NCBI GenBank assembly: GCA_937919085.1
Contig: CALFRN010000234.1
Location: 1 to 44,093, forward strand
Length of the DNA stretch: 44,093 nucleotides
DNA from: an uncultured Reyranella sp.
Lineage (GTDB): Bacteria > Pseudomonadota > Alphaproteobacteria > Reyranellales > Reyranellaceae
Direction of reading: 5' to 3'
Shown here piece by piece: positions 34,860 to 42,793 of this stretch. Below the pieces are notes generated by a model. The model made no database searches and had not been told where the DNA came from. It saw only the letters and a list, made by a program, of their open reading frames with translations. The translations under genes were made by a program, and so were the position numbers. Numbering within the stretch: position 1 is the first letter of the stretch; each line of letters opens with the position of its first letter.

Positions 34860-36051
34860 CGACCGGCAATGACCGAATACCGCGGATAAAATTGGAGTAG
34901 AGCCGTACCGGCGGCCCTGCAATCTCGATCGCAAGGTCGCGCTTCAACATCTCCTCCCACAGGATTCTGATCTGCATCTCGGCCAGCCGGTCGCCGACGC
35001 AGCGATGGATACCGGCGCCGAATGCCAGGTGCTGGCGCGCCTTGGGCCGGCCAACGATGAAGCGCTCCGGCTGGTCGATCGCGGCCTCGTCGCGATTGCC
35101 GGAGACGTACCACATCACCACCTTGTCGCCGCGGGCGATCGCCTTGCCGCCGAGTTCGGTTTTCCTGGTCGCCGTGCGCCGCATGTGGATCACCGGCGTC
35201 TGGTAGCGGATGATCTCTGACACGAGACTGGGAAGCAGCGCCGCATCCGCCTGCACCTTGGCGATCTCGCCGGGATTCTCGACCATGGCGATGAGCCCGC
35301 CGGTCATCGAATTGCGGGTCGTGTCGTTGCCGCCCACGATCAGCAACCCGAAGGTGCCGATGAACTCGCGCAACGGCAGGTTCTGCGTCGCTTCGGCATG
35401 GGCCATCATCGAAATCAGGTCAAACCTGGGCGGCAGCGCGGCGCGCTCCTTCCACAGCGCCTCCATGATCTCGGCCATCCGCATCAGTTCGGCCATGCGT
35501 TCGGCCTCGCTTTTCACCACGGCATCGGCGTCTTCGACATTGGCGATCGCCACGTCCGACCAGTGGGTGAGCTTGCGCCGGTCGGCCCACGGGAAGTCGA
35601 ACAGGGTGGCCAGCATCATGGCGGTGAGTTCGGTCGAGACGCGGTCGACCCAGTCGAACGTCTCGTTGCGCGGCAGGCCATCGAGCACAGCCACGGTACG
35701 CTCGCGGATCGTGCCGGCCATGTTGGCGAGGTTCGACGGCGCCACGATCGGCGCAACGGTCCTGCGCTGCGCGGTGTGGCGCGGCGGGTCCATACGGATG
35801 AAGTTGGGTAGTTCCGAGCCCTTGGCCTGGTCGGCGATCTGGATGCCGCCCAGTTCGGAAGCCGACGAGTAGGTGCCGTGATCGAGCTCGACCTTCATGA
35901 TGTCGGCATAGCGGGTCACCGACCAGTAGGGCCCGTAGGGGCTGTCGGCGTGGCGATGCACGGGATCGTCCTGCCGCAACCGTGCAAAATGCGGCCGCCA
36001 CGCATCCTCGCGATAGAGGCGCGGATCGGCGACATTCATGTCCTCAGCCAT
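34846..36051 (-). CDS. Cytochrome P450
   Basis: The 401-residue soluble bacterial P450 has IVGGNDTTRNSMTGGLI near 241-257 (the I-helix acid-Thr oxygen activation pair), ExxR within LVSEIIRYQTP, MDPPRHTAQRRTVAPI near 100, and the heme loop FGAGIHRCVGDRLAEMQ near 345, with the Cys ligand. Its redox partners are not encoded next to it. The sequence looks like the CYP families seen in terpenoid, alkane or steroid users, but the substrate is unknown. It is convergent with the aldolase gene and divergent from kup. Confidence 0.95.
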   Translation of the reverse strand: MAEDMNVADPRLYREDAWRPHFARLRQDDPVHRHADSPYGPYWSVTRYADIMKVELDHGTYSSASELGGIQIADQAKGSELPNFIRMDPPRHTAQRRTVAPIVAPSNLANMAGTIRERTVAVLDGLPRNETFDWVDRVSTELTAMMLATLFDFPWADRRKLTHWSDVAIANVEDADAVVKSEAERMAELMRMAEIMEALWKERAALPPRFDLISMMAHAEATQNLPLREFIGTFGLLIVGGNDTTRNSMTGGLIAMVENPGEIAKVQADAALLPSLVSEIIRYQTPVIHMRRTATRKTELGGKAIARGDKVVMWYVSGNRDEAAIDQPERFIVGRPKARQHLAFGAGIHRCVGDRLAEMQIRILWEEMLKRDLAIEIAGPPVRLYSNFIRGIRSLPVVIRA

Positions 36052-36156
36052 GGTCTAAAGCCGCCTTGGGAGGGGTTTCGAGTCAAGCGCTTTCGTCGCA
36101 GCGGCCCTCGATTTGGCGCGTTGACAGGCGGAAGGTGCGGGCGCACACCGACGCCC

Positions 36157-36177
36157 CGCCGCCATCTTTTGGCGGCG
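36157..36177 (+). promoter_or_regulatory. Hairpin just before the kup start
   Basis: CGCCGCCA (36157-36164) pairs perfectly with TGGCGGCG (36170-36177) around a 5-base loop, ending 9 bases before the ATG at 36187. The GGCGG in the right arm is the only purine-rich site at ribosome-binding distance, so folding may limit translation. Function as a switch is unproven. Confidence 0.4.
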
Positions 36178-36186
36178 TTCCGCATC

Positions 36187-38130
36187 ATGGCCACAGCCGA
36201 ACCCATATCACCCTCCCCGCCCCAGCCGCCGGCCGCTACAGGCAGCGGTGGCAACGGTCATTCTGCCCCCGGCGGTGCCGCCGCCGGCCTGGTGATGGGC
36301 GCGCTGGGCGTGGTGTTCGGCGATATCGGCACCAGCCCGCTCTACGCACTGCGCGAGACCTTTGTTCACGGTTCCGGCATGGCACCGACGCCGGAGCATG
36401 TGCTGGGTGTGCTGTCGACGCTGTTCTGGGCGGTGACCCTTACCGTCACCATCAAGTACGTCGTGCTGATCATGCGCGCCGACAACAAGGGCGAAGGCGG
36501 CGTGTTGGCGCTGGCGACGCTGGCAACGCACGGGCTGAACGGGAAGGCGCGCCGGGTCCGCCTTGCCGTCGTGGTCCTCGCGGTGATCGGCCTCGCGCTG
36601 TTTTACGGCGATGCCATCATCACACCGGCCATCTCGGTGATGAGCGCCGTCGAGGGCCTGTCGGCGATCACGCCGGCCTTCACCCCGCTGGTCGTGCCGC
36701 TGGCACTGGTCATCCTGGTCGGGCTATTCATGCTGCAGGCGCGCGGTACCGCCGATGTCGGCCGGTTATTCGGGCCGGTGATGCTGGTGTGGTTCGTGAT
36801 CCTGGGCGTGCTCGGCGCCTGGCAAGTCGCCAAGAACCCCGCCGTTCTGGCGGCGGTCAATCCGCTCTATGCCTACTACCTGATCTCCGACCAGGGCCTC
36901 GGCATCTTCTGGGCCTTCGGTTCGATCGTGCTGGCCGTTACCGGCGCCGAGGCACTTTACGCCGACATGGGCCATTTCGGACGCAAGCCGATCCGGGTTG
37001 CCTGGCTCGGCCTGGTGATGCCCGGACTGCTGCTCAACTACTTCGGCCAGGGCGCGATGGTCATCGAGAACCCTGAGATCGTCGGGCAGGTGTTCTTCGA
37101 GCTGGTGCCGAAGGATTACATCCTCGTGCTGGTGGTGATCAGCACCTGCGCCACCGTTATCGCCTCGCAGGCGGTCATCACCGGCGTGTTCTCGCTGACC
37201 CGCCAGGCCATCCAGCTCGGCTACCTGCCGCGCATGGAAATCATGCACACCTCCGAAACCGCGATCGGCCAGATCTACATCCCGCGGGTAAACTGGATCC
37301 TGATGGGCGGTGTCGTCACCCTGGTCGTGGGCTTCGGTTCCTCGGGCGCGCTGGCCGGCGCCTACGGCCTCGCCGTCACCGGCGCCATGCTGGTCGATGC
37401 GGCGCTTGCAATGGCCGTGGCGATCCTGGTGTGGCGCTGGCGGCCGGTACTGGCCGTGGCTGTGTTCGGCTTCCTGGCCATTCCCGACCTCGCCTTCTTC
37501 ATCGCCAATGCGCTGAAGATCCCCGACGGCGGCTGGCTGCCGCTGGTGGTGGCGGCCTTCATTTACTTCACCATCACGACGTGGCGGCGCGGTCGTCACC
37601 TGGTCGCCACCGAGCTCAGCGAAGGCTCCCTGCCGCTCCGTCAGTTCCTCGAGCGCATGGAGCGCGTGCCTGATCGCGTCGCCGGGACCGCCGTGTTCCT
37701 GACCGCGGACGCCAGCCACACGCCGGCCGCCTTCCTGCACAACCTCAAGCACAACAAGATCCTGCACGAGCGCATAATCATGCTGCAGGTCGACACCATG
37801 GAAGTGCCGCGCGTGGCCGACGCCAACCGCGTCGAGGTCGAGCGCCTCGGTAAGGGTTTCCACACCGTGGTCGCCCACTACGGTTTCACCGAACAGCCCG
37901 ACGTGCCGGCGGCGCTTCGCGCCTGCCGGCCGCACGGCATCGCCTACGACGAGATGGAGACCAGTTTCTTCCTCGGCCGCGAGACGCTGGTGCCGGCACA
38001 GCGCTCGCGCCTCGGCAAACTGCGCCGCGACTGGTTCATCACGCTGTCGCTGTCGGCGTCGGCCACCAAGATCTTCTTCCGCATCCCGCCTAACCGCGCT
38101 ATCGAACTGGGCAACCAGATCCAGGTGTAA
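36187..38130 (+). CDS. kup: Kup/Trk-type low-affinity potassium transporter
   Basis: The 647-residue protein is a Kup (KUP/HAK/KT) K+ uptake carrier. It has an N-terminal Pro- and Gly-rich cytoplasmic leader, then GALGVVFGDIGTSPLYALRE, the family's signature, and twelve membrane spans to about residue 460 (GLALFYGDAIITPAISVMSA, LAVTGAEALYADMGHFGRKP, NYFGQGAMVIENPE), with a soluble C-terminus from about residue 480. The ATG at 36187 is at the end of a short hairpin. Length matches proteobacterial Kup. An alpha/beta hydrolase gene follows after 3 bases. Confidence 0.97.
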   Translation: MATAEPISPSPPQPPAATGSGGNGHSAPGGAAAGLVMGALGVVFGDIGTSPLYALRETFVHGSGMAPTPEHVLGVLSTLFWAVTLTVTIKYVVLIMRADNKGEGGVLALATLATHGLNGKARRVRLAVVVLAVIGLALFYGDAIITPAISVMSAVEGLSAITPAFTPLVVPLALVILVGLFMLQARGTADVGRLFGPVMLVWFVILGVLGAWQVAKNPAVLAAVNPLYAYYLISDQGLGIFWAFGSIVLAVTGAEALYADMGHFGRKPIRVAWLGLVMPGLLLNYFGQGAMVIENPEIVGQVFFELVPKDYILVLVVISTCATVIASQAVITGVFSLTRQAIQLGYLPRMEIMHTSETAIGQIYIPRVNWILMGGVVTLVVGFGSSGALAGAYGLAVTGAMLVDAALAMAVAILVWRWRPVLAVAVFGFLAIPDLAFFIANALKIPDGGWLPLVVAAFIYFTITTWRRGRHLVATELSEGSLPLRQFLERMERVPDRVAGTAVFLTADASHTPAAFLHNLKHNKILHERIIMLQVDTMEVPRVADANRVEVERLGKGFHTVVAHYGFTEQPDVPAALRACRPHGIAYDEMETSFFLGRETLVPAQRSRLGKLRRDWFITLSLSASATKIFFRIPPNRAIELGNQIQV

Positions 38131-38133
38131 GAG

Positions 38134-38832
38134 ATGGCGCGCCCCACGCTCGTATTGCTGCCCGGTCTCCTCGCGACACGGCGCGTCTTCGGGCCGCAGA
38201 TCGAAGCCCTCTCCGACGTCGTCGACATCGTGGTTCCCGAACTCTGGCACCACGATTCGATGGCGGCCATGGCCGAGGCCGCGCTGGCCGAGGCACCACC
38301 GCGCTTCGCGCTCGCCGGTTTCTCGATGGGCGGCTACGTCGCCTTCGAGGTGATGCGCCGCGCCGCCCACCGCGTCGAACGCCTGGCGCTGATCGACACC
38401 CAGGCGACGCCCGACTCGCCCGAAGCGACGGCGCGCCGCCATGGCCTGATCGAACAGACCAAGCTCGGCCGCTTTCATGGCGTTCAGCCCTCCCTGCTTC
38501 CGATGATCCTTCACCCTTCGCACATCGCCGACCCGGCGATCGCCCAGCCCATTCTCGACATGGCGCTGGAAGTGGGCGCCGAGGGTTTCGTCAACGAAAC
38601 GCGCGCAACCATGGAACGGCACGACAGCCGTCACCTGCTGGTCAATATCGACGTCCCCACAGTGGTGATCGTCGGCCGCCAGGATCTGACGACGCCGCTG
38701 GCGCGATCTCAGGAGATGGCCGCCGACATTTCGACCTCGCGGCTGGTGGTGCTCGAGGACTGCGGCCACATGGCGCCTCTGGAAAGACCGGCCGAAGTCT
38801 CGGCCGAACTCAGGAGATGGTTGAGCACATGA
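38134..38832 (+). CDS. Alpha/beta hydrolase
   Basis: The 232-residue protein has the hydrolase fold with the nucleophile elbow GFSMGG (Ser near residue 66), an acid in VIVGRQDLTTPLARSQEM, and a His in LEDCGHMAPLERPAEVSAEL, so the full triad is present. LVLLPGLLATRRVFGPQIEA is the oxyanion region. It starts 3 bases after the kup stop and is likely co-transcribed. The substrate is unknown; esterases and small-ester hydrolases share the pattern. A GNAT gene overlaps its end by ATGA. Confidence 0.92.
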   Translation: MARPTLVLLPGLLATRRVFGPQIEALSDVVDIVVPELWHHDSMAAMAEAALAEAPPRFALAGFSMGGYVAFEVMRRAAHRVERLALIDTQATPDSPEATARRHGLIEQTKLGRFHGVQPSLLPMILHPSHIADPAIAQPILDMALEVGAEGFVNETRATMERHDSRHLLVNIDVPTVVIVGRQDLTTPLARSQEMAADISTSRLVVLEDCGHMAPLERPAEVSAELRRWLST

Positions 38833-39230
38833 ACACCGTGTACGCCCGCGAGGATTATCTCGGCGCCGACGAATACATCGACGTCGTGCGCAAATCCGGC
38901 CTCAACCGGCCGGTCGAGGACCGCGCTCGCGTCGAGCGCATGCTGGCCCATGCCAACCTGATCCTGACTGCCCGCCAGGACGGCAGGCTGGTGGGCTTCG
39001 CCCGCTCGCTGACCGATTTCTCCTTCTGCTGCTATCTCTCCGACCTCGCCGTCGACAAGGCCTGCCAGGGCCAGGGCATCGGCAAACGCCTGATCGAAGA
39101 GACCCGTACGGCAGCGGGCGGCACCCTCACCACGACGCTGCTGCTGTCGGCGCCCACGGCCATGACCTACTACCAGGGCATCAAGATGCCCCAGGCCGAC
39201 AACTGCTTCCTCTACCGCCGGGAGCGCTAG
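38829..39230 (+). CDS. GNAT-family N-acetyltransferase
   Basis: The preferred start, ATG at 38829 (overlapping the hydrolase stop as ATGA, with AGGAG 12 bases before), gives 133 residues; an ATG at 38817 is the alternative. The acetyl-CoA site is YLSDLAVDKACQGQGIGKRL near residues 72-91 (Q/RxxGxG/A). AAGGTLTTTLLLSAPTAMTY and YQGIKMPQADNCFLYRR follow. Substrate unknown. It is third in the kup transcript. Confidence 0.88.
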   Translation: MNTVYAREDYLGADEYIDVVRKSGLNRPVEDRARVERMLAHANLILTARQDGRLVGFARSLTDFSFCCYLSDLAVDKACQGQGIGKRLIEETRTAAGGTLTTTLLLSAPTAMTYYQGIKMPQADNCFLYRRER

Positions 39231-39252
39231 AGTCGCCCGAAGCGGGACATTT

Positions 39253-39651
39253 TCAGAATTCGCTTTCGTCCCGGTTACGCGGCGCAACCGACTTCAACAA
39301 GGCCACCATGAGAGTGTCGCTGGCCCGGGCGATATGGCCGATCTGGCGGCCGCGGTAGAGTACCGGCCGGACCTTCGGGTTGTTCACGCGCTGGGCCGCG
39401 GCGTGCAGGATATCGGTCCGCCGCCACTCCAGCCGGTCGCGGCAGCCGAAATCGAACTGGGCATCCTGCGCACGCCAGCGATGGGCGGCGCGGCGGTCGA
39501 TCCCGGTGCGCGCGGCCGCTTCGCTCATCGAGCCCCAACGGAAAAGATGGCGCAGGAAATCACGCTTGCGGTGCGCCAGGCTGGGCCGCTTCGGCGGCGT
39601 GTACCAGACCACTTCCGGATAGCCGCCGGGCGGCGGATCGCTGATTTGCAT
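39253..39651 (-). CDS. Terminase-small-subunit-like helix-turn-helix protein (orphan)
   Basis: The 132-residue protein has an N-terminal helix-turn-helix (FLRHLFRWGSMSEAAARTGI, DRRAAHRWRAQDAQF) and a C-terminal segment PVLYRGRQIGHIARASDTLM followed by VALLKSV, which closely resembles the end of phage terminase small subunits (family: PVFY.G..VG...YSD.LL.FLL). The large subunit and other phage genes are absent, so it is either a relic or a domesticated DNA-binding protein. The ATG at 39651 follows AAGGAGGAG, a strong ribosome site, and an AT-rich upstream region suggests its own promoter. Confidence 0.7.
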   Translation of the reverse strand: MQISDPPPGGYPEVVWYTPPKRPSLAHRKRDFLRHLFRWGSMSEAAARTGIDRRAAHRWRAQDAQFDFGCRDRLEWRRTDILHAAAQRVNNPKVRPVLYRGRQIGHIARASDTLMVALLKSVAPRNRDESEF

Positions 39652-39796
39652 CGGCTCCTCCTTAAATAGGAGATAAAATACAATTCCTATATTTACGAGT
39701 CTATATCCGGCCAGTTGGCCCCTTGACGTGAATCAAGGCAGCAGCCGCAAGTGCCAGACAGGGTGCATTGTCGCAATATTTTCCAGGAATCTTCGC

Positions 39797-40204
39797 ATGC
39801 CGCACAGTCACGCCGTCGTCTGGATGGACACGAAGGAAGCGCGCGTGTTTCGCTTCAATGCCGAGGACGTAGAGCGCCAGCGCATCAAAGCCCACAGCCC
39901 GTTCCGCAAGGTTCACCACAAGGCCGGTGTCATCGGCGCCGGGCATCAGCAGCTCGATCGCGACTATTTCGATCATATCGTCGACGCCCTGCGCGGCGCG
40001 GACGAATGGCTGCTGGTCGGGCCAGGCGGTGCCAAGGACCAGCTCGTACATCACGTCGAGGCGCACATCGGCTGGCTGAAGGAAAAGCTGTTCGCGGTCG
40101 AAGCGATGGACCATCCGACCGACGGCGAACTCCTGGATCACGCCCGGCGCTTCTTCAAGGCGGCGGACAAACTGCAGCCGAACTCGCCACCCGCGGCGGG
40201 ATAG
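39797..40204 (+). CDS. eRF1-like 'translational machinery' protein
   Basis: The 135-residue protein matches a small alphaproteobacterial group called translational machinery proteins: HAVVWMDTKEARVFRFNAED, KVHHKAGVIGAGHQQLDRDY, LLVGPGGAKDQLVHHVEAHI and EAMDHPTDGELLDHARRFFK. Their fold is thought to be that of the eRF1 and RNase-H-like domain, though no activity is known. The ATG at 39797 is preferred over an extended form 23 codons upstream, because homologues begin with MxHxHAVVW. CAGGAATCTTCGC precedes it. It stands between the terminase-like orphan (divergent) and the MerR gene (convergent). Confidence 0.8.
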   Translation: MPHSHAVVWMDTKEARVFRFNAEDVERQRIKAHSPFRKVHHKAGVIGAGHQQLDRDYFDHIVDALRGADEWLLVGPGGAKDQLVHHVEAHIGWLKEKLFAVEAMDHPTDGELLDHARRFFKAADKLQPNSPPAAG

Positions 40205-40216
40205 GCGATCTCCACG

Positions 40217-40630
40217 TCAGGCGACGGGATGCGATAGGGCGTTCACGATCGGACAGTCCGCCGCACCGCCCTTCTGGGAACAGGCCGACACCAGCGGGGC
40301 CAGGGCCTTCTCCATGCGCGCCAGTTCCTCCTGGCGCCGGCGGATGTCGGCCAAATGACGGGCAGCGATGGCGTAGACATCGCGGCAGCTGCGCGGCCTG
40401 GCCTCATCCATCCCCAGCATGCTGCGGACTGCATCGAGCGGGAAGCCGAGGCCAACGGCCCGCCGGATGAAGGTCAGCCGTTCGACGTCTTCGGTGCGGT
40501 AAAGCAGGTACCCTGCCGCCTTGCGCGCCCCGGGCAGGAGGCCCATGCGCTCATAGCTGCGGATCGTTTCGAGTTTGACGCCGGACATCTTCGACAGAAC
40601 GCCGACGGTAATCGTAGCAAGCGCGGACAT
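40217..40630 (-). CDS. MerR-family regulator with the mercury(II) cysteine triad
   Basis: The 137-residue protein is a MerR-type activator: helix-turn-helix TVGVLSKMSGVKLETIRSYE and GLLPGARKAAGYLLYRTEDV, then a dimerisation helix LARMEKALAPLVSACSQKGG. The Cys are at residues 82, 117 and 126, exactly those that bind Hg(II) in Tn501 MerR, with loop ACSQKGGAADCPIV matching ACHARKGNVSCPLI. No mer genes are in the window, so it is an orphan sensor or controls a distant target. It starts ATG at 40630; an in-frame extension upstream is not supported. Other thiophilic metals are possible. Confidence 0.86.
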   Translation of the reverse strand: MSALATITVGVLSKMSGVKLETIRSYERMGLLPGARKAAGYLLYRTEDVERLTFIRRAVGLGFPLDAVRSMLGMDEARPRSCRDVYAIAARHLADIRRRQEELARMEKALAPLVSACSQKGGAADCPIVNALSHPVA

Positions 40631-40690
40631 GGCGGCTTTGCCTTCGGTAACCGTGTCATGGAGCGCCCCGAACCGGGAACGCCTGAGATA

Positions 40691-40705
40691 TTGCCGCAGC
40701 GGCAA
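40691..40705. promoter_or_regulatory. 15-base palindrome upstream of the merR-type gene
   Basis: TTGCCGC-A-GCGGCAA is a perfect palindrome with 7-base arms, centred 68 bases before the ATG at 40630 in the 113-base gap after the IalB-like gene. MerR-family operators are dyads of this length set between promoter elements 19 to 20 bases apart; I cannot place clear -35 and -10 boxes around it. It could also be a hairpin after the IalB gene. Confidence 0.35.
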
Positions 40706-40743
40706 CGAGGAAGACTAAAGAAGACTTCCGGCCTTCGGCGGCG

Positions 40744-41229
40744 TCAACGCTTCTGCTGCGCGGCGACCGCTTGGCGGTACTGAGCATCGAATCCCGCGAG
40801 GCTCTGCCGGAAGGGCCCGGCCATGCTGTCGTCCTGCAGGCTGATCTGCACGACGATCTGCGAGCCGGTCCGCATCTGCTTCAGCAACTCGGCTGACTTT
40901 TCCTGGACGTAGGAACATTCGCCGCTGCCGGCGCAGATGTCGGTCGAGATGAAGGGATTGCCGTCGACCTGAAGGCTGGCCCGCTTGCCCACGCCGTCGC
41001 CGACCACTGTGAGGGTGGTGTAGGCGGCCGAATAGCTCACGATCAGGAAGGTGCCGAGGAGGTTGTTGGGCCCGCCGTCGATCATGTTGGACACGGTGCA
41101 ATCGCGGCCGCGCTCGGTGTTGCAGTTCATGACCCACCGGTCCGGTGGCTGGTTCTGGCCTATGCCCTGAGCCATTGCGGACGACGCCACGAACAGGGCG
41201 CTGACCGCGCAGAGAGCGAATCGCATCAT
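40744..41229 (-). CDS. IalB (invasion-associated locus B)-like periplasmic protein
   Basis: The 161-residue product has a Sec signal (MMRFALCAVSALFVASSAMA, cut before QG) and an IalB-type domain: WVMNCNTERGRDCTVSNMID, FLIVSYSAAYTTLTVVGDGV, CAGSGECSYVQEKSAELLKQ, with paired Cys that probably form disulfides. IalB proteins of Bartonella assist erythrocyte entry, but homologues in free-living alphaproteobacteria have an unknown envelope role. The ATG at 41229 is chosen from three close ATGs (41238, 41229, 41226), all behind AAGGCGAG. Confidence 0.82.
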   Translation of the reverse strand: MMRFALCAVSALFVASSAMAQGIGQNQPPDRWVMNCNTERGRDCTVSNMIDGGPNNLLGTFLIVSYSAAYTTLTVVGDGVGKRASLQVDGNPFISTDICAGSGECSYVQEKSAELLKQMRTGSQIVVQISLQDDSMAGPFRQSLAGFDAQYRQAVAAQQKR

Positions 41230-41394
41230 GTGAATCATCTCGCCTTGTTGTATTCCGGCGATCCATACCAGCTTGCGCCGGCTCCGCCCACCTCGCTCCT
41301 CGGCACGACCTTGGGTCACGGCCGGCGTTTGCAAAATTGGGGCACGATGGCCATGCTGCCAATTACCCTACTCCCGACCAAGGATCCCAGCACA

Positions 41395-41967
41395 ATGTCC
41401 GACTCCGCCATCAAGCTCGTCGCTTTCTGCGGCAGCCTGCGCAAAGCCTCGTTCAATCGCCTCGCCCTGAACGCCTTTTCCGAGCGCCTGCCGTCCGGCG
41501 TGTCACTTTCGACCATCGAGATCGGCGACTGGCCGCTGTACGACGCGGACATCCAGGCCAAGGGCTTCCCGCCGGCTGTCGAGGTCGCGCAGAAGGCCAT
41601 GATCGCCGCCGACGGACTCGTTCTGGTCAGCCCCGAATACAACTACGGCATCTCGGGCGTGCTCAAGAACGCCATCGACTGGCTGTCGCGCACGACCCCA
41701 CAGCCCTTCGCCGCCAAGCCGGTGGCGCTGTTCGGCGCCTCGATGGGGGTGCTCGGCACCGCGCGAGCCCAGTATCAGCTTCGCCAGACCCTGGTCTTCC
41801 TCGACGGCCGCCCGGTGAACAAGCCCGAGGTCATGATCGGCCAGGCGCAGAACAAGTTCGCCGACGGCAAGCTCACCGACGAGGCCACGGGAAAGATCCT
41901 GGCCGATCTCGGCGCCGCGCTGACACTTGCGGTCCGCCAGTCCAAGGCGGCCGCAAGCGTGAAGTAG
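41395..41967 (+). CDS. NAD(P)H-dependent FMN reductase
   Basis: The 190-residue flavodoxin-like protein has the FMN-reductase signature CGSLRKASFNRLAL near residues 12-25, and LVSPEYNYGISGVLKNAIDW near 79-98, followed by PFAAKPVALFGASMGVLGTA. It reduces FMN or quinones and often supplies flavin to monooxygenases. The ATG at 41395 follows AAGGATCCCAGCACA; an upstream in-frame ATG would add 55 poor residues. No flavin-dependent partner overlaps it, although an FAD monooxygenase lies 2 kb downstream on the other strand. Confidence 0.93.
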   Translation: MSDSAIKLVAFCGSLRKASFNRLALNAFSERLPSGVSLSTIEIGDWPLYDADIQAKGFPPAVEVAQKAMIAADGLVLVSPEYNYGISGVLKNAIDWLSRTTPQPFAAKPVALFGASMGVLGTARAQYQLRQTLVFLDGRPVNKPEVMIGQAQNKFADGKLTDEATGKILADLGAALTLAVRQSKAAASVK

Positions 41968-41994
41968 GTCGCAAGACGCTCCTGGCACCAACCA

Positions 41995-42044
41995 TGTCAT
42001 CCTGAGGCAAAGCCGAGGGATCCTTCGCTTCGCTCAGGATGACA
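41995..42044. repeat. Dispersed inverted repeat (TGTCATCCTGAG ... CTCAGGATGACA)
   Basis: Perfect 12-base arms at 41995-42006 and 42033-42044 enclose 26 bases containing GGATCCTTCGCTTCG. Such elements recur widely in bacterial genomes; spurious translations reading HPERSEGS and VILSEAKDPS, both seen here, betray them. It separates the FMN reductase from the methyltransferase and could act as a transcription stop, though no T run is present. Its copy number elsewhere in this genome is not visible. Confidence 0.75.
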
Positions 42045-42052
42045 ACACTTCC

Positions 42053-42793
42053 ATGACCCAGAACATCTACGACAACGACGCGTTCTTTTCGGGCTACAGC
42101 CGACTGCCCCGCTCCGTCGAGGGCCTCGACAGCGCGCCGGAGTGGCCGACATTGCGTTCCATGTTGCCCGACCTGCAGGGCCGCAGTGTCGTCGACCTCG
42201 GCTGCGGCTTCGGCTGGTTCTGCCGCTGGGCGCGCGAGGCGGGCGCCAGCCACGTCCTTGGACTGGACGTCTCGGAGAACATGCTGACGCGTGCCCGCGA
42301 GACGACGCCCGACCCGGCGCCCAATCCGGTGATCGTCTACGATCGCGCCGATCTCGAACGGCTGGAGTTGCCGGCCGGGTCGTTCGATCTCGCCTACAGT
42401 TCGCTGGCCCTGCATTATGTCGAGAATCTGCGGGCACTGATCAAAAGCGTGCATCGCGCGCTGGTCCCGGGCGGCCATCTGGTCATTTCGGTCGAGCATC
42501 CGGTCTACACCGCGCCCGACCGGCCCGGCTGGATCAAAGACGGGTCGGGCCGCGAAATCTGGCCGCTCGATCGCTATCTGGACGAAGGCCCGCGCTCGAC
42601 CGACTGGCTGGCCAAGGGCGTGCTCAAGCAGCACCGCACCGTCGGCACCTACCTCAATCTGTTGCTGGAACAGGGGTTCGCCTTGTCCCGGGTCGTGGAG
42701 TGGGGACCGACCGAGGCACAAATTGCCCAGTACCCGCAGTGGGCGGTCGAACGTCATCGTCCGCCCTTCCTGCTGGTGTCGGCCCGCCGCTAG
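42053..42793 (+). CDS. Class I SAM-dependent methyltransferase
   Basis: The 246-residue protein has motif I VVDLGCGFGWFCRWAREAGA near residues 46-65 with LGLDVSENMLTRAR after it, an acidic-loop DRADLERLELPAGSFDLAYS, and RALVPGGHLVISVEHPVYT, as in UbiE/SmtA-type small-molecule methyltransferases. The C-terminal region (GTYLNLLLEQGFALSRVVEW) caps the substrate site. The acceptor is unknown. It starts 8 bases after the dispersed repeat and shares its stop codon string CTAG with the convergent FAD monooxygenase. Confidence 0.9.
   Translation: MTQNIYDNDAFFSGYSRLPRSVEGLDSAPEWPTLRSMLPDLQGRSVVDLGCGFGWFCRWAREAGASHVLGLDVSENMLTRARETTPDPAPNPVIVYDRADLERLELPAGSFDLAYSSLALHYVENLRALIKSVHRALVPGGHLVISVEHPVYTAPDRPGWIKDGSGREIWPLDRYLDEGPRSTDWLAKGVLKQHRTVGTYLNLLLEQGFALSRVVEWGPTEAQIAQYPQWAVERHRPPFLLVSARR

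Noticed and set aside
36766-38769. 667-residue minus-strand open frame opposite kup
   Set aside because: The frame is rich in His, Gln and Glu with no recognisable domains and is fully explained as the complement of the strongly supported kup and hydrolase genes.
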